DNA of 64,000 bases, from assembly GCF_004027225.2 (NCBI RefSeq), contig NC_044290.2:3302906-3366905 (forward strand), written 5' to 3'. The stretch comes from Strigops habroptila (Eukaryota > Chordata > Aves > Psittaciformes > Psittacidae). This document shows, one piece after another, positions 36,947-50,500 of this stretch. Below the pieces are notes generated by a model, which saw only the letters and a program-made list of their open reading frames with translations, did not search any database and was not told where the DNA came from. The translations under genes and the position numbers were made by a program. Positions within the stretch are counted from its first letter, which is position 1; each line of letters opens with the position of its first letter.

Positions 36947-37095
36947 GTGCCTGGACCAGAAGATCCATTCGCAGGATGGTGAGAGCACTGCTTTTGCAGT
37001 TTGGTTACAGCTGTGTGGTCTTTTTAGGTAATAGAAAGTCCTTTTGCTTAGCTAGATGGTAAGCACGAATAAAATCCAGTTCTCAAAGTTGACTT
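36947..37095 (+). ncRNA. Terminal exon of non-coding RNA (SNHG20-like)
   Basis: An acceptor (GGTGGTTTATTTTCAG) ends at 36946. About 120 bases further on there is AATAAA at 37068-37073, followed by a GT-rich downstream element (GAGTGTGTGTGA at about 37113), so this can be a polyadenylated last exon ending near 37090. An alternative donor inside (GGATG|GTGAGA, GT at 36979) would make it a 32-nt internal exon instead. No coding frame is apparent. It follows the candidate scaRNA block by fewer than 20 bases. Confidence 0.45.
37068..37073 (+). terminator. Polyadenylation signal AATAAA
   Basis: Canonical hexamer with a GT-rich stretch about 40 bases downstream, the usual arrangement of a cleavage and polyadenylation site. 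It would end the non-coding RNA begun in CpG island 1. Confidence 0.5.
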
Positions 37096-40000
37096 CTTCA
37101 GATTTAATACTTGCGAGTGTGTGTGAACAAAGCAGAAACGTTTTTAACGTGCTGCAAGTGTGAATCCAGGCAAGTGGGTGTGTAAAGCTGCTGCACTGAC
37201 ACTTGTGACTTGTGCCTGGGGCAGACAGGCTCAAGGTGTGTGGTGCTGGCTGGATGTGCTCTGGGGATCTGGAGGGGCAATTCACTCGAGTTCAGCAGTG
37301 CTGGAGGGTTCGGGAGCATCTCCTCAGTGTACCAAGCTCTCATCCCCAGTAGAGGGTGTGGAGCTCCATGGAATGGTTTGCCTTCACTGAAACGGGAAAA
37401 TGGGAGACTCAGATCAGATGTACGGGGAGCAGGGCCGTGGTGGGATTAGGTTCTTGCTGAAGATCCTGCTCTGTGCCTTGGCAGCAGCCCAGCGTGTGCA
37501 TTACACAACCATCAGCTTGCCCTGGGTGCAGCCAGAAATTGCTCATCAGCAATGTGTGTGTGTGTGTGCCCAGGGAGGCAGCTCTGCTGCAGGTTTGACA
37601 CAGTTCGTACCCGCCTCCATCGGGATACCTGGAAGAGGTTGCTTGGAGGGTTCACTTGCACATGTAAAGTTCCCTTCTGCCTGCAGAGTAAAATGTACCC
37701 TTGCTGACAGCAAGTAGTAGTCTCTCACTTGCACTGTAGAAAGCTCCTCGACTCCTTCCTCAGGTAGAGGGAATTTCCACTTCATCTACAGCTCTCTTAG
37801 GCTGAGCCTGAGGCCGGTGTGGTGTGAAATGTGGTGAACTCACACTGCTTGCTGGGTGTGTGTGTTCCCTGTGCTTAGCCCTCTTAGAAGTGCAGCAGAA
37901 GCTGCTCAGCCCATGGTGGTCACACTGGCTCCTTGGCCAAGTACAGGGCTTCTTCTTCACTAAATTTTGCCTCTGAGTGTCAGTTAAGAACAAATTCCTG
38001 AGCAGATCCAAACCCAGCAATGCTGGCTTTGCTCCAGCACTCGCCGTGCTTGAGAAGAGGAACCCAAAGGAGAGATGGGCAACTTTGTGAACACGGGATT
38101 GCTGCAGGTTGAGATGTGGAGTGTAGGGTCCTCTTGGGCTGCTGGTACCAGGTGGGGCCGTGGACATTTTGGAGCTCAGTCCTTACATCCAAGAGGGGAG
38201 CAGTTCTTGCCTGAAGGATGGTGTCTGTTACTGGGGGGTGTTGGGGTGGAGACTGGCTGGAGAGCGATGGGGAGGCAGCTGAAATGGGGTGGTGCTCGTG
38301 GGGCTGAAGGTGAGGAGGTGAGGGGGTTCCTGTGGGAAGGACACTCCTGCAATGCCTTTAGTGCCTTTGTTTTGTTTCCAAGGAAATCTTACATCTTTTT
38401 GACCTTGTGGCTTCTGCAGAAATAATAATGTTCTCTCAGGAGGCTTTAATTCCGAATGGGTCAGCAAGGAGCAGGTCTCTCCCTTTAAGAAAAATGAGCT
38501 TTTCCCCAGCTTATCCTGGGGTATATTGTGTCTGGATACGGTCCTATGCACATGATTGCCAAGCATGGTCCCCAGCCCATCCTGGTGCCTCTCCTGGGGT
38601 CTTGCTGTGAAAACAGTCCGTAGCTAAAGTTATTACTTGCACTAGAAGCACTGTTACAGTAAAAGCCTCCTCGGGCTGACAGGTACAGGCAGGACCCAGC
38701 CTCTGTCAGCTTGATGTGCTGAGGTTTCTGCTTGACCCACATGCAAAGTGGATTAGAGATTGTAAAGAACCTTCATTTGAGGAAAGCACAACCCACCTAC
38801 AAGTGGGTCAGTTGGATATTTGGGGCTGTGTAACTTGCAAATCATGCTTAAGGTTCTTATTTATCAGCTGGGGTGACCCAAATTGCATTGTGAAAGTGGC
38901 TTGTGCCCATCTGGAGCAGCATGCTGCATCCCCTGTCCCCAGTTGCTTATTCCAGAGCCTCTTGTAGCCTTAGCAAGATTTGTGTGCCCAAGTTTGCTTC
39001 CCAGTTGCCCCTTTGGTTTTCCTACAACAGGAAGCTGCTGTGAGCCTCTGACATAGCAACAGAGAATTTAGTGCCAAGCCAGAGGAGGCAAACGTCCCAG
39101 TCAGTCAGTTTTGGTATGGAATCCATGTTTTCAAGCCTGTGCTGTTTTACTAGGTTTGCTTACTAACTGGGCAGAATTAATCCCCACTGTGGTTAGCTCC
39201 AGGCTCTCCCAGAAGGGAAATGGTTTTAAACCCTGTGGTCAACAAGGTGCTTGTCCCCCTTTTCCTCACTGCTCTTGCCTGTGTGAAGGTGGGCAATGGC
39301 AAACAGCTTGTCTTTTCTGTCAGTGTGAGGTCTCGCATCCCCAACAGGTTGGTGTTGGGCAATGTGAGAGCAGCTGCGAGCCCTGCATGTGCTGCAGAGG
39401 GACCAAGGAGAGGTGCTGAGGGTGCTGGTGGGTGTCCATGTGTAAGCTGCACCCAAACATGTCTGGCCCTGAACCACTGCATTGCCCCAGCTCTCCAAGC
39501 ACACACCATTTGATTTCCACCCCAGCTGTGGAGGAGGTTGTGCTCCAAGTGCTCTGGCCACCACTGTGGCTCCGTGTTTTTGCGAACAACCTCTCCAAGC
39601 ATGAGTAATTGTTTGGAGGAGCCTCGTCCACCACTTGCACCCTGTGCCCTGCGATAAGGTCGAGCCGTGCACTTGTTCGTGCCGGAGCCGTTCCTTCCTG
39701 CGTGGTAAGAATAGCTCATCTGGGGAGCACATGAGTCCCCAGAGCAATGAGTTATCTGCTTGGACCCACTCCCTGCGAGCCGAGAGGAAGCGTGCTTTGT
39801 CGGAGCAAGGCTTTGCTTGCTGAGGGAAGGTTGCTCTTTGGCAGGTCACAGCCCTGGTGGCCCTTCAGGAGCTGTCTTACCCTGCCCTGGAGCAGCGCAG
39901 TGCCTTCCCTCCCCACAGAGCCCCGTGTAGCCACAGGGTCTCTCCAGCTCTGTCAGCCTCCGAATGGATGGGAGCACTGACCGCCCTGCTGCAGCACCCG

Positions 40001-43000
40001 TCCTGTTCTTCCAGCCCCAGGCAGCTCAGCTCCCTTCTGCTCTTCCCTTATGCTCTTGGGTCCCTGTTTCCCAGCACATGGGGTTTCCACTGCTCGTTTC
40101 ACCCTGTGCCCTAACACAGTGCCTCTGGCTGCTCCAGGATATGGGAACAGGAGCTGCTCTGGCAGGAAGGGAGCTGCAGCACTTACCATGCCCAGCTCAG
40201 GCTGGCTGTTCTCCTCACAGGGAGCTGATACAGCTCACTCAGCTGTTGCTGGATTAAGGAGCTAAGGATTAAGGACCACTGAAGGTCCTGGTGGGTGCTG
40301 GGTGAGCTGGACCTCTGCCTTTTGGCAGCATCAAGCCCTTACATCAGCTCTGCAGGCTGAGGAGCTACAGGCTCTGCTTGTTCTGGCCTGCTGCCTGTGC
40401 ACAGCTTTCTCAGTTCCTCCATTGCTGACGGGTGAGCTCATGCTCGGCACATCTGCGGCTTTTGGGGAAAAGTTCTGCCCGTTGTGTTTTTGTGGAGAGA
40501 TTGGGATTCATCCTGCAACATAAACCCAGGGCACTGAGCACAGACACTGCTTGCAATCATTTGCTTCGAGCCACACAACTGGGCTTTTTAATGACTTCTC
40601 AGTAACTCTTTCTGCAGGGGAAAATCCTACTGGATTCAAGGGGCTGGAGATAGCGCTGAAGGTGAGATCAGCCCTGAGCTCTGCCAGCATCAGGTCCCTG
40701 CTGAAGCTGCCCACCAGCACTCCCCGGGGCAGCAGCTCTGCAGCGATGCAGCTTCATCACAGAAATGGGTTTATGTGCACTGAATGCAGGATGGCAGCAT
40801 CGGGGCACTTGGGCTTTGGGAAATACTGTCTTTTCTGACATGCAGCTGATTCCTCCTGGCAGAAAAGTGTCCCAGCCCGCGGCAGGGCTGTGATACCATT
40901 GCCATATGTGAGATGGCATGGTAGCATCCATGGGGAATGACTTGGCTTTTCAGCCTATTTGAATGCCTAATGTCTTTCATGAGAAGTAAAGCTTCAGGTC
41001 AGGACTCCTGGACCAGGATGCTAATTCTCTATAATAACTTTATTTCTTCCATAACAGAATAAAAGGAAAATTAAAGAAAAAGCCTTTCCACCAGGGAGCT
41101 CTGGTTGCAGGTGCAGTAAAGCAGCAAGTGCCCTCTCTGCTGTGCCTGCAGACATCAGTGTTAATGGATAGTGCCACACACAGCTCCGCCACCCGCCAGC
41201 ACATCCTGATAAGGTTTGTGCTTGATAAAGTCTGTATAACCTGCTGGGCCAGGGCAGCCACATTCATCATCTTTTCAGACTAATCAGGATCTGCCAAATG
41301 GAAAAGGAGGAAAATCAGTTTAACAGAAGCTGGTGTGGGCTGTTGGGCTACTCTGGGCAAAATTGAGTGCCAGGCTGATGGCTTTTGCTTGGCTGGAGCA
41401 GGCACTGCATCTGTGCCATCCAAATGCTGTCATGGAAATGTCTTCAGATCCAGAGGCCCAGCTTGAATTAGGGGGTGAACCATTCCCTCCTCACCAGAAG
41501 GCAGGGAGGACAAGCCAGAGCCAGCCTCCTCCCCTCATTTTCCACATCAAATTAGTCCTCCAGGCTGAATAATTGTTTTCTCTTCCAAGCAAGTTTTAAG
41601 GGGAGGGGAGTTGTTTTTATCGATGGGATGAGGGTTCTCCTCCTAAGAAGTGAATCCTGATCACAGAGCTCCAGTGTGGCTGCCTCCTGTGAGTCCCCAG
41701 GCTGGAAGATGCTGCTTGGGTACAGGAAGGTTGGGGCATCGTGATGCTGTGAGTGTTTCTTCCTATAGTCCTTGATTCTGAATTCAGTGCTCTCGAATTA
41801 CAGCTTCTTCCTTTAAAGTTTATGCAAAAAGAGAAGAAAACCTACCCCAAACCCTCTGAATTTGGCCTGATTTGGGTTTTTTGGTGTTGGAATTTCCTGT
41901 GGAATAGAAAACCTGGGACTGGCTAAAAGGTCATAAAAGGTGTGTGGAAGTAAACCCTGCAGCTTTGTGGAGCTCCCCTGGTTGTGCTGGGATCTGTTTT
42001 GTGCTCTCACCTGGCTTGTTTGTTTTTAACTGCTCTGTGCACAATGTTCTTGATTTAAAGTATGTGCCCTGTTCCCTGAGCAAGAGGGCAGCCCCTTGGG
42101 ACTGAGCGGGTAAAGGAGCTGGTGGCTCCTGCAGCACAGAGGGGTGTGGAGCATGAAACCTTGCAGGTGTCCGGGAGCAGAGGATGGATGAAAGTGCCAT
42201 TCCCCTGGCCATGGGATGGACTAAAATAGCTGCTCTGTGAGACACCTAATGCTGAGCATTGTTCCTCCTAGGCAGAAAGTAAAAGAGCAATTTGTGCCTT
42301 TGGCCACCCATGGGAGCTTGGCTCGCACCCATTTTACAGATGGGCAAAGCAAGGTGTGTGTGGTCTGGCCGGTGGGTCCCTCTTGTGCGGGCACAGAGCA
42401 ACCAGCTGCTGTTTCTGGTGCTTTCTGTGGGCAGGGGGCCTGAGGCAGGGTGAGGGGCAGCAGCTCTGTGGACGCAGGGAGGGGACAGGTCCGAGCCCCA
42501 GGACAGGGAGGCCAGTGGGACCACCAGTGCCCTGAGCCCTCCTGCGAGATTCTCCATCCAAGGGTGGTGTTGCAAACTGTGACCTGGCTGAATGGGCTCC
42601 ATGTGAGTTAACTCAGGGGCAAACACACACACAGTGCTCGCAAGCCGAGGGCTGAGCAGAGCCAGGGTCACAGCCGAGCCATGGCGGGTGGTTCCACGCT
42701 GGTGCCCAGCACAAGCATCCTGTGCTCAGCCAAGCCCAGGAGGGATGACGGAAGGTAGGTCAGAGACCGACTGTCGCCTCCGGTGCCAGATCCTGGTACA
42801 AAGCCAGCAGCAGAGCAGCAGCCAGGGTCGTAACCCAGCCAAGCAAATCCTCCATGAGCTGAGCATGAAACGGATGTTTGCGTGTGCAAGTGAGAAACAA
42901 TGAGGAAGGAGGCGGAAGTGTTTGCATACGCAGCCATGTTTTACCTCAATGCAGACAGGACAAACCCTGCGCGCCAGGGCTGGGCTGGGAGGAAAGCCAG

Positions 43001-46000
43001 ACCCCACAGAAGGGGAGCAGGTCCTCAGTGGGCAGGGGAGATGCCAAGGTAGGACAAGACTCTGAGCAAAGGGGAAAACTGCTTTGACCTCCCCAGCACA
43101 TCCCAGCAAGACCCTTGCTGTGGAGGTGGCTTCTCACTGAGCCCTCAGCCCCTGTAGATGTGAGGCCACATTGTTCCTCCTCCGGGTCAGTCCTCAAGAG
43201 CCAGCCAGGATCCAGCGCTGTGTAGCCACACAGCTGGCCGTGCTTGGAGACCACCTTCTGTTCTCCCCTCCTTTGCTCCTGCATTGTGCTTGGGCTGGAA
43301 ACACTTTGAGGTGTGCGCCTGGCAGGCTGGACCTGCTTGAGCTGGGACAGTGATCGGTTAACGCTGTCAGCGTGTTATGCAAAGCGTTGAACTTTGCTTT
43401 GTCAGAAGAGGAAATGTCTGTACTTCTGCTCTGCTTTGTACTGGAATTGAAAGCATGGGGCTGTGGCTGCTTCTGCAAGGTAAACAGCTGGAGAGCTGCC
43501 TGGTTCCCACCTTTCCTTCCCTCTCCAACTGTTAAAGAGGCTTCAGCAGCTCTCTTAAAGTGTGACATCTGGGAATAGTGCCAGAGACCATCGGTCCAGC
43601 CCAGATCCTTCCGCTCGGCATCACCCAGCCTTTGCTAAAGGTTCGCCTCTGCTAAGAGGCTGCTCTTCGCTGCTCCCTTTGGGAGCTGGTTTTAGGTCTT
43701 GCTGTAATATTGGTCTTCCTTCAGCAGCAGACAGTCCTGCATTTCCTGCTGGAGGGACAGCCGGTGGGTCTCACTGCCCCACTCCTGGGAAGGGACAAGG
43801 CTGGGCTGGATTCAGCCTGAGCATCACTTGGGCCCTTCATTCCCCCCATGGCAGGGGTTGATTTCAATCACTGTGCTGTGAGGATGAAGGGAGGGGGCAA
43901 TCAAAGAAAGCTTAAAAATAGGTATTTTTTTAAGCTGTAGCTAAGAAAGCTGCCATGGCTCCAAGTTGGACCTTCCAGCCAGAGGTAAGCACGCTTCATT
44001 TGACAGCTATTTCTTCAATATTTAAATAGCTGCCTGGAATAAACTGAATGCTTCTGAGTAGTGACCTAAATTCTGCTTGCTGTAAATTTCATCAGAAAGT
44101 GGATTTGTGTGCCTGCCAGGAGCAGGCCACTTTGCAGCTTCATTGATCTGCCCAAACCATGTGCTGTGCAAGTGCTTTCCTCAGCAGGTTTTTCAAATGC
44201 TCACTGCTGCCTGCTTCTATCCCCAAACGTGGCTTGTTTTCTTGCTTTTCTCTTCTTTTCCTCTTTTTTTTTCTCTTCCTGGTGCAAATGCATCATCTGT
44301 TTACTAATCACGTCGCATCATTAGGTGCACGGAGTCATCCCACCGGCTGTGTGGGATATAGCAGCCGGGAAGGAAATTGTCATTCTGTGGAGGTCAAAGA
44401 CTTTTGCAAGTCGGGGGGCTGCCTGCAGCTCTCTGTTCTCCACTGAGGTCACCTGTGGTTCTGACAGCCTCTTGAAGAAGCTTCATTCCCTTCTGTCCCC
44501 AAAGCATTGTCTATCCACAACTTTGGATCTTGTGGAGAGGTGTGATGGTAGCACAGATGGCATCTACTGGGGCTTACTAAGGGAAAAAGCCTGGGGAGAT
44601 GTGGTACTGCCAGACCTGTGGATGCACAAGCAACATGCATCTCCCCAAGCCTGAGCAGGGTCACGCAGTGGATGCTGAATTCTTCCCCATGGCAGCATGT
44701 TTGCAGCCCCTCTGCCCTGGTTAAAGGTATCATAGGGGGACCCTGCAGCTGACATGGGGCCTATGCAAAACTGCAGCTACAGTCGTCAGACATGGAGCAA
44801 CTGCCTGGTGTGGCTGAATTAATGGGTGAAAGGAAAGGTGATGTGTCCCTGTAGTTGTGTACCCAGCCCTGCCTTTCCCATGGGAACCCTGTTCTGGGGC
44901 TTTCCCTGTCCCCCTGGCACCTCCACCTTTTTCTCTGCATGAAGCTGATGCTCTTGTGGGGACCTTCCTGGGAAGAGGCCATGTAACAGCAGGAAACCCC
45001 ACGTGTTTTGGATGAAATCCCCATGCTGGAGCTGTGGAACACAGGGCTGTCCTGTCTGCTGACAAGGACTGCCATGGGAGGGGCTTCTTGGGCTGAGTTT
45101 TGGCAAGATATTGGCAAGGCTGATTCAAAGCAGCAGCAGCCTTTCTGCTGCCTCTCCCTGTGCTATGGCTACCAGCACAGGCGATGCCTAGATGCAGTGA
45201 TACAGGCTGTGCTTCACCTCTGCTGTAGGCTGGTGATTTATTTCCAGAAGTTAAGCCTAGGGCCTGAACAGAGGCCACACCTGGGCCAGCACTGTGTGCT
45301 GTCTCAGGGACAGGGCTGTCAGCATCCAGACAGGGGCTAAATTAATTTCCCATAAATCTGAAACGCTTTGCTGGTTTCCCAGCTTCTCAGCATCTCTGCT
45401 GGAGTTGCCTGTTATTTATTTGCCTGAGGTCTAAGGAGATGGGCAGGAGGTTTTGCTGAGGCAATGGTCTGGGTCCATTTCCTCCTGCCACCCTGAGCTT
45501 TTCCTTACTCTGGCCACTGGAGGTTTTGCCTGTCCCCAAGCCTTGTCTGTCTCTGGCTGTAGGGAGGAAGGACAACTGGAGGCAGGAGTTTTGGCTCTCT
45601 CCTGCTTTGGTTTTGGGCAGTGTGCGTGGTTCAGCCCCTTAGAAGAGAGGCAAACAGTGTTTGGGAAAGGGGGTGCTCTGCCAGCTCACCCCTCTGTGCC
45701 TAGCAGAGAGGTGCTGGGGACCGCTCTGGCCCAGCCATGCCCAGGCACTGGGAGCTTGCCCAGCACAGTGATACTGCCCAGAGGCTTTGTGGCTGGAGCA
45801 AATGCAGCTGCACTTGCTGGTGCCAGGAAAGGGTTAGCTGCCAGGGGAATCTGGGTTTAAGTGCTGGGAGCATCACCACAGCAGCAGTTTCTCTCTGCAA
45901 CCCATGAGGGGGTTAAGCGAAAAACGAAATTTCTTTCTAACTCTTTCCTTGTGCTTTCTCATCTCCGCCGACGGAGATGAAAATGGGGGAGGATTCTTTT

Positions 46001-47363
46001 TATTTCCTATATTCAGCTTTGGAGAAATTGCTACAACTAATCGGCTTTAGGAGATTGGGCTCTCGCCTTTATTTTATCTCTTTCTGTCACTAAGCCCCTG
46101 TCATGTGGCTGTGCACTGCGGCTCCCTGGCGCTCCCTGTTTGCTGGGCTCAGGGTTTTTCTTGGAGTCAATTAATATCCCATAAAAATAACACCTCCAGC
46201 TGTCCCACTTGCAGCTGCCAGGTTGGAGTCTAATTGCCAGGCCTTGGATCCCAAATCCTGCTTTGCATGTAAAAGTGCCAGTGAATAGGAACAGGCAGAG
46301 GAGATGGCAATACAAAAAAGGAATGCAGTTTGGGGTGCTATTTTTAGCCTTTTCAAGCCAAATGTAAAAAGACCCGTAGGCTGCTCGTGTCCTGCTGGAT
46401 CTGATCATATGCACAACATTGTTCCCATGGCACAGCGTGGCAGCCAGGGTGGGTTGGGGGTTATTTTCAGCAGTTAGCTTGCCTACATGTAAAACCTCCT
46501 TCTGGAGCAGTTTGAGCAGTGCTGTGTTGATGTGACTTACATCCATGAACTAATGGGGTTTTTTTCACCTCTAATTCTCTGTGTGTTGCCGAACGTGCCA
46601 GTGCTGGATGTGGCCATAGCAGTAGTGGGGCAGGAAATGCAGTTGCTCACCCAGTGTGGAGCTTGCATCTCACAGAGTGGTGGTAAAGGGGTAAAAAGTC
46701 CTTTCCTACAGATTGAGATACAATGTGGATGCAGAGTGATCTCTCTCCCATACAATCCTGCCTGTCCCACACCCTCTTCTGCTTCCCAAGTTGGATGCCA
46801 CCTTTGGGGGAACTTGCTGGACAGACTTGTCCTCTGCTTCTCTGAGGGATCTTGCCTTTGCTCAGCTGGTGCCGCCTTGACTCCCATCACTACCGTATCC
46901 ATCTGACCTCTCGCTACCTCCTGCGTGCTTCCAATCTCTCTCCTTTCTTACTCCCTATAGAAGAGGTGCTGCAAAGGCCCAGGTGCACACGGGGTATGGG
47001 GATGAGGCACTAAGGAAGCATTAGGCTTGTTTCCAGTCTCTATCCAGGGAGTTGTACTGCAGAAAATCAGTTCTTTTCATCATTGGGCTCTTGCTTAATT
47101 CAGACTGAGGCTGGTTATGACCAAAAGCGAATCAAACAGAACAGCTGTTTGTTAGCTAATTTGGAATACTTAGTGGTCACACATTAGTCTGTAGCTACCA
47201 GCTTGAAACCACGACTGCAAATAGGCTTCCTGTGCTGGAGATCATCCCCTTCATTAAACCAAGTTATTTTGAGCTTGCTATTTGGAAGTTGCCCTCAGAA
47301 AAAAGCCTCCTACACATCCCATTTGCACAGCAGTTGCAGAGCCAGTGCTTGACTCAAAAGGCA
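37096..47363. other. Intergenic, no gene seen
   Basis: About 10 kb of moderately GC-rich DNA without recognisable CR1 copies or exons. The many 60-200-codon frames overlap on both strands (for example 39177-39719 and 39226-39849, both minus) and reflect the GC content. A short TG run lies at about 37552-37567. Confidence 0.45.
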
Positions 47364-47580
47364 ACTTCTCCTCTTCCTTCTCTGCTCAGGCTCCTCCTGA
47401 CCCATCGATTCCTTCTCTTCCTCCTCTGCTCAGGCTCACCCTGCCTCATCAATTCCTCCTCTTCCTTTTCTGCTCAGGCTCGCCCTGCCCCACTGATTCC
47501 TCCTCTTCCTTCTCTGCTCAGGCTCACCCTGACCTATTGATTCCTTTTCTCCCTTCTGTGCTCAGGCTTGCCCTGCCCCA
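47364..47580. repeat. 44-bp pyrimidine-rich minisatellite, about five copies
   Basis: The core TCTGCTCAGGCTC recurs at 47381, 47425, 47469, 47513 and (as TGTGCTCAGGCTT) 47557, giving an exact 44-base period. Each unit continues with a CCCTGCCCCATTGATTCCTC-like stretch and CTCTTCCTTC. Because 44 is not a multiple of three, each unit is read in a different frame (LLRLLL, CSGSPC, SAQARP), and the open frames across it (47232-47540, 47282-47707) are by-products of a stop-poor sequence. Confidence 0.9.
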
Positions 47581-50500
47581 TGCTGACAGCTACGAAAGCC
47601 AGAAGGTGTTAAATATATCATCTCTCACCCCTGAAGAGCTGGAGCCACACTCTTGGTGGGTACCCCTTCAGTGGAGCTCTGCTACCAGCTCACTTATCCA
47701 GGGATAGACGATGCTATCAATCTCTGTCCAATCTTGCCTAGCAAAGAGATTGCAAACATGGCTTTCCATCATGTGGTACATTAGCCAAATTCATTCCAGT
47801 ATAGAGTCAGCCAGCGGTGCTGGAGGCCAAGGCAGATTAATGCTGCAGCCATGTCAGAATGCGCAGAGCGGCTGCTTGCAGCGTGCCAGCTCCTGGATGC
47901 AGCCAGCCTTCTGCTTCACAACGTTCCCCATTTCACACTCTTCAGGAGCATTGAACTCTCCAGAATCAGCGATGCAGACAATTCAATTGGAAGGAACATC
48001 TGTCTCTAAACGTGCTCCTCATTCAGGCTGCCACCGCTGCAAGTGGGTGACATTCTTTATGCGCCTTGCTTGCTTTCTTTAATCTCCCCAACACAGGCAT
48101 GCCTGTGGAGCACAGGAAGGTTCCTCCCCCATGACAAGGAAGAAGAAATTAGTAAGCAAATTGAGCATGTATAGCAAATAATGAGATTGCCTTGGATACA
48201 GGGCTGGAATTCATGCAAGGAATTGTGCTGATCAGAGAAGATAAGCAGCATTTCTAGGCCTGGAAATAGCATCATGAGACTTATGGTTCTCAGCCGCTTT
48301 CTAAGAGATCCTTGGATGAAAGCTGCCAGCACAGGCCTGATCCACAGACAGTGCGATTTAAAAAATAAACCCTGAAATAGCTATACTGGTAGATATTTTG
48401 GTGTGCAAGTGCCTCGTAATGATCTGCCTCATTTTCCTCCAGGCATGGGAATAAACTCATCAGATAGATAGACCCACTGTTATGCTGGGAGAGCAGCAGC
48501 CACAAAGGAGGCTTGTCCTGACGGAGCTCCAGTGAAAGAGTGCAGTGTTTGCCCACAGGGTGCAGACCCAGTTCTGGTGGAGACAGCGTGTCCTTTAAAA
48601 GGAGCTGGATTTAAGAAATACTTTTAATAGTAATTGTTTCTTATTACTCTTCTGGTATTAAAAAATAATATCTTCATTTTACAGGCAAACAGGACAAAGT
48701 CTACACATGGTGAGTGACCCAACAGTTTGATTCAACACTTGTTGAAGTAGACAAGAGTATTTGTACTGTCAGACTTTTTAAAAAGTGGGATAGTAAACAG
48801 CCTTTTGTTTTATTTTTATAGGAAACTTACTCCATGTTGCATTTGCTGTGCCTCGTGGCTGAAATGGATCTTTCTCTAAGGACTGAAAAGTGTCATTAAT
48901 GAACTGATCAGATCCAGGCAGTCCTTCAGCTCACTCAGAGATGACTGGTAACAGGCTGCTCAGGGTGAGGCAGGTACCAGGCAGCTCCAGGCAGTGGCAC
49001 ATGGACACCAGGGGTGTTTTTCCAAAGGCAATTAAAAAGTTGGGCATTCCCAACTGCCCAGTAAACCCTTGCTTGCTTGCAGCTCTAGCTCCCTGTATTA
49101 CGAGCACGACATCTTCAGCAACAGAGAAATACCCCAGCAAGTAAGTTTTCATCAAAGTGTTTTTCCCTTTATAATGGAAAAAAGGTTGTGGGGGTGAGTT
49201 CCCTTTGTCAATCCTTCCTTCCTCCCCTTCCATGCCACCTCCTGATGTCTAAGGCATAAAACTATACGAATCCTGCGGCAGCCCCGAAGGGGGTCTCCCC
49301 CTCCTTGCGCTCCCCCAAGAAGACTGTGCTATCAACCTTTTGGGTGTTACAAATATCCAACACGGGAATGAGCGTTGGATTTGATGCTCCATCCGGGCTA
49401 TGCACTCCACTAGCTCCTCACGCTTGAATTATTTGTCTACCAGCAGCACCCCCTGCACCACCTGCTCACTTTTGCTTTAGCACGGTCACTGCTTCTGAGC
49501 AGCGACGCTGAATTCCATGCAGGAAGCCTCATGTGGGTGCGGGCTGTACAAGGAGAGGATGTGAATGAGGGCTGGGATGCTTTCCACATGCTCATCCCAA
49601 TTCACGTATTTTATGAATCAGGACTTAGTCCTATTTTCTAATGTTCACCTACGCATCCTGTGCTATGTCAGTGGTGCCTGTGCTCTGATGTCAGCTGCTG
49701 GAGTCCAAGCACTGGCAGCTGGTGTCTCTGGCCGGCTCCCAGCCTACAATTCTATTTTCCTATCAGTCACTTGGGAAAAAAGGGAAAAAAAACATGTTTC
49801 TGACTGTTCGTGGCATCAAAACATGAAGGGTTCAGTCTACAAGGTTATTTAAGGCTTTTCTGCACCATGGCACATGGGAAAGTTCAGATAAATCAAATAG
49901 TGGTATGAAGTTAATACACCTTCATTTCTACTGCATTAAGCTAAAGTAAACTAAGGCCAGTTTAATCCTGAATAAAACTCTCAGCACAAGAGTTTAATGC
50001 CTTCTAGCTTTTGTACATTAACATCACCTCTCTGAACACAAGCTGGTCTGGAGATATTTTACCCTGTTCCAAATCTTCTCAATGGTGGAAAACTACCATA
50101 AAGCTAAAAGGCAGCAGTGTTGAGGATAAAGAGATCACCTGGAAAGTGCTCTGGTCTGCTTCCTCTTACTGACTTTTCCTAAAGCATTTTGTGAGCCTCA
50201 ATATTTATATCTACATACTGGGATTATTAGTATCTTCCTTGCTAAAGGGCTTCAAGATCTCCAGAGATATCTGGAGAAACTTCTCCTCCCCTGTACCATT
50301 TCCGCAGCATGGGCTATGCAGGGAGGTTACAAAAATACATACAGCTGTTCCAGATGAGCACATTTTAGTGTGTATCTGGAGGCCTGAGCTTGGGTGTCAC
50401 AGTTCCTTCAGTTTTAAGAGTAAAGGGGTGAAGGAATTCACACCATCCCATATCCCAGCACCACCAGATGCTCCCCAGACTGACAAGGGAATGAAACAAT

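Noticed and set aside
36964..37012. Second hairpin plus ACA at 37007 as the true 3' half of the scaRNA
   Set aside because: A stem (GGTGC with GCACT, ATCC with GGAT) can be drawn, but the ACA lies about 17 bases beyond it and an acceptor and exon start inside it. Kept only as an alternative end.
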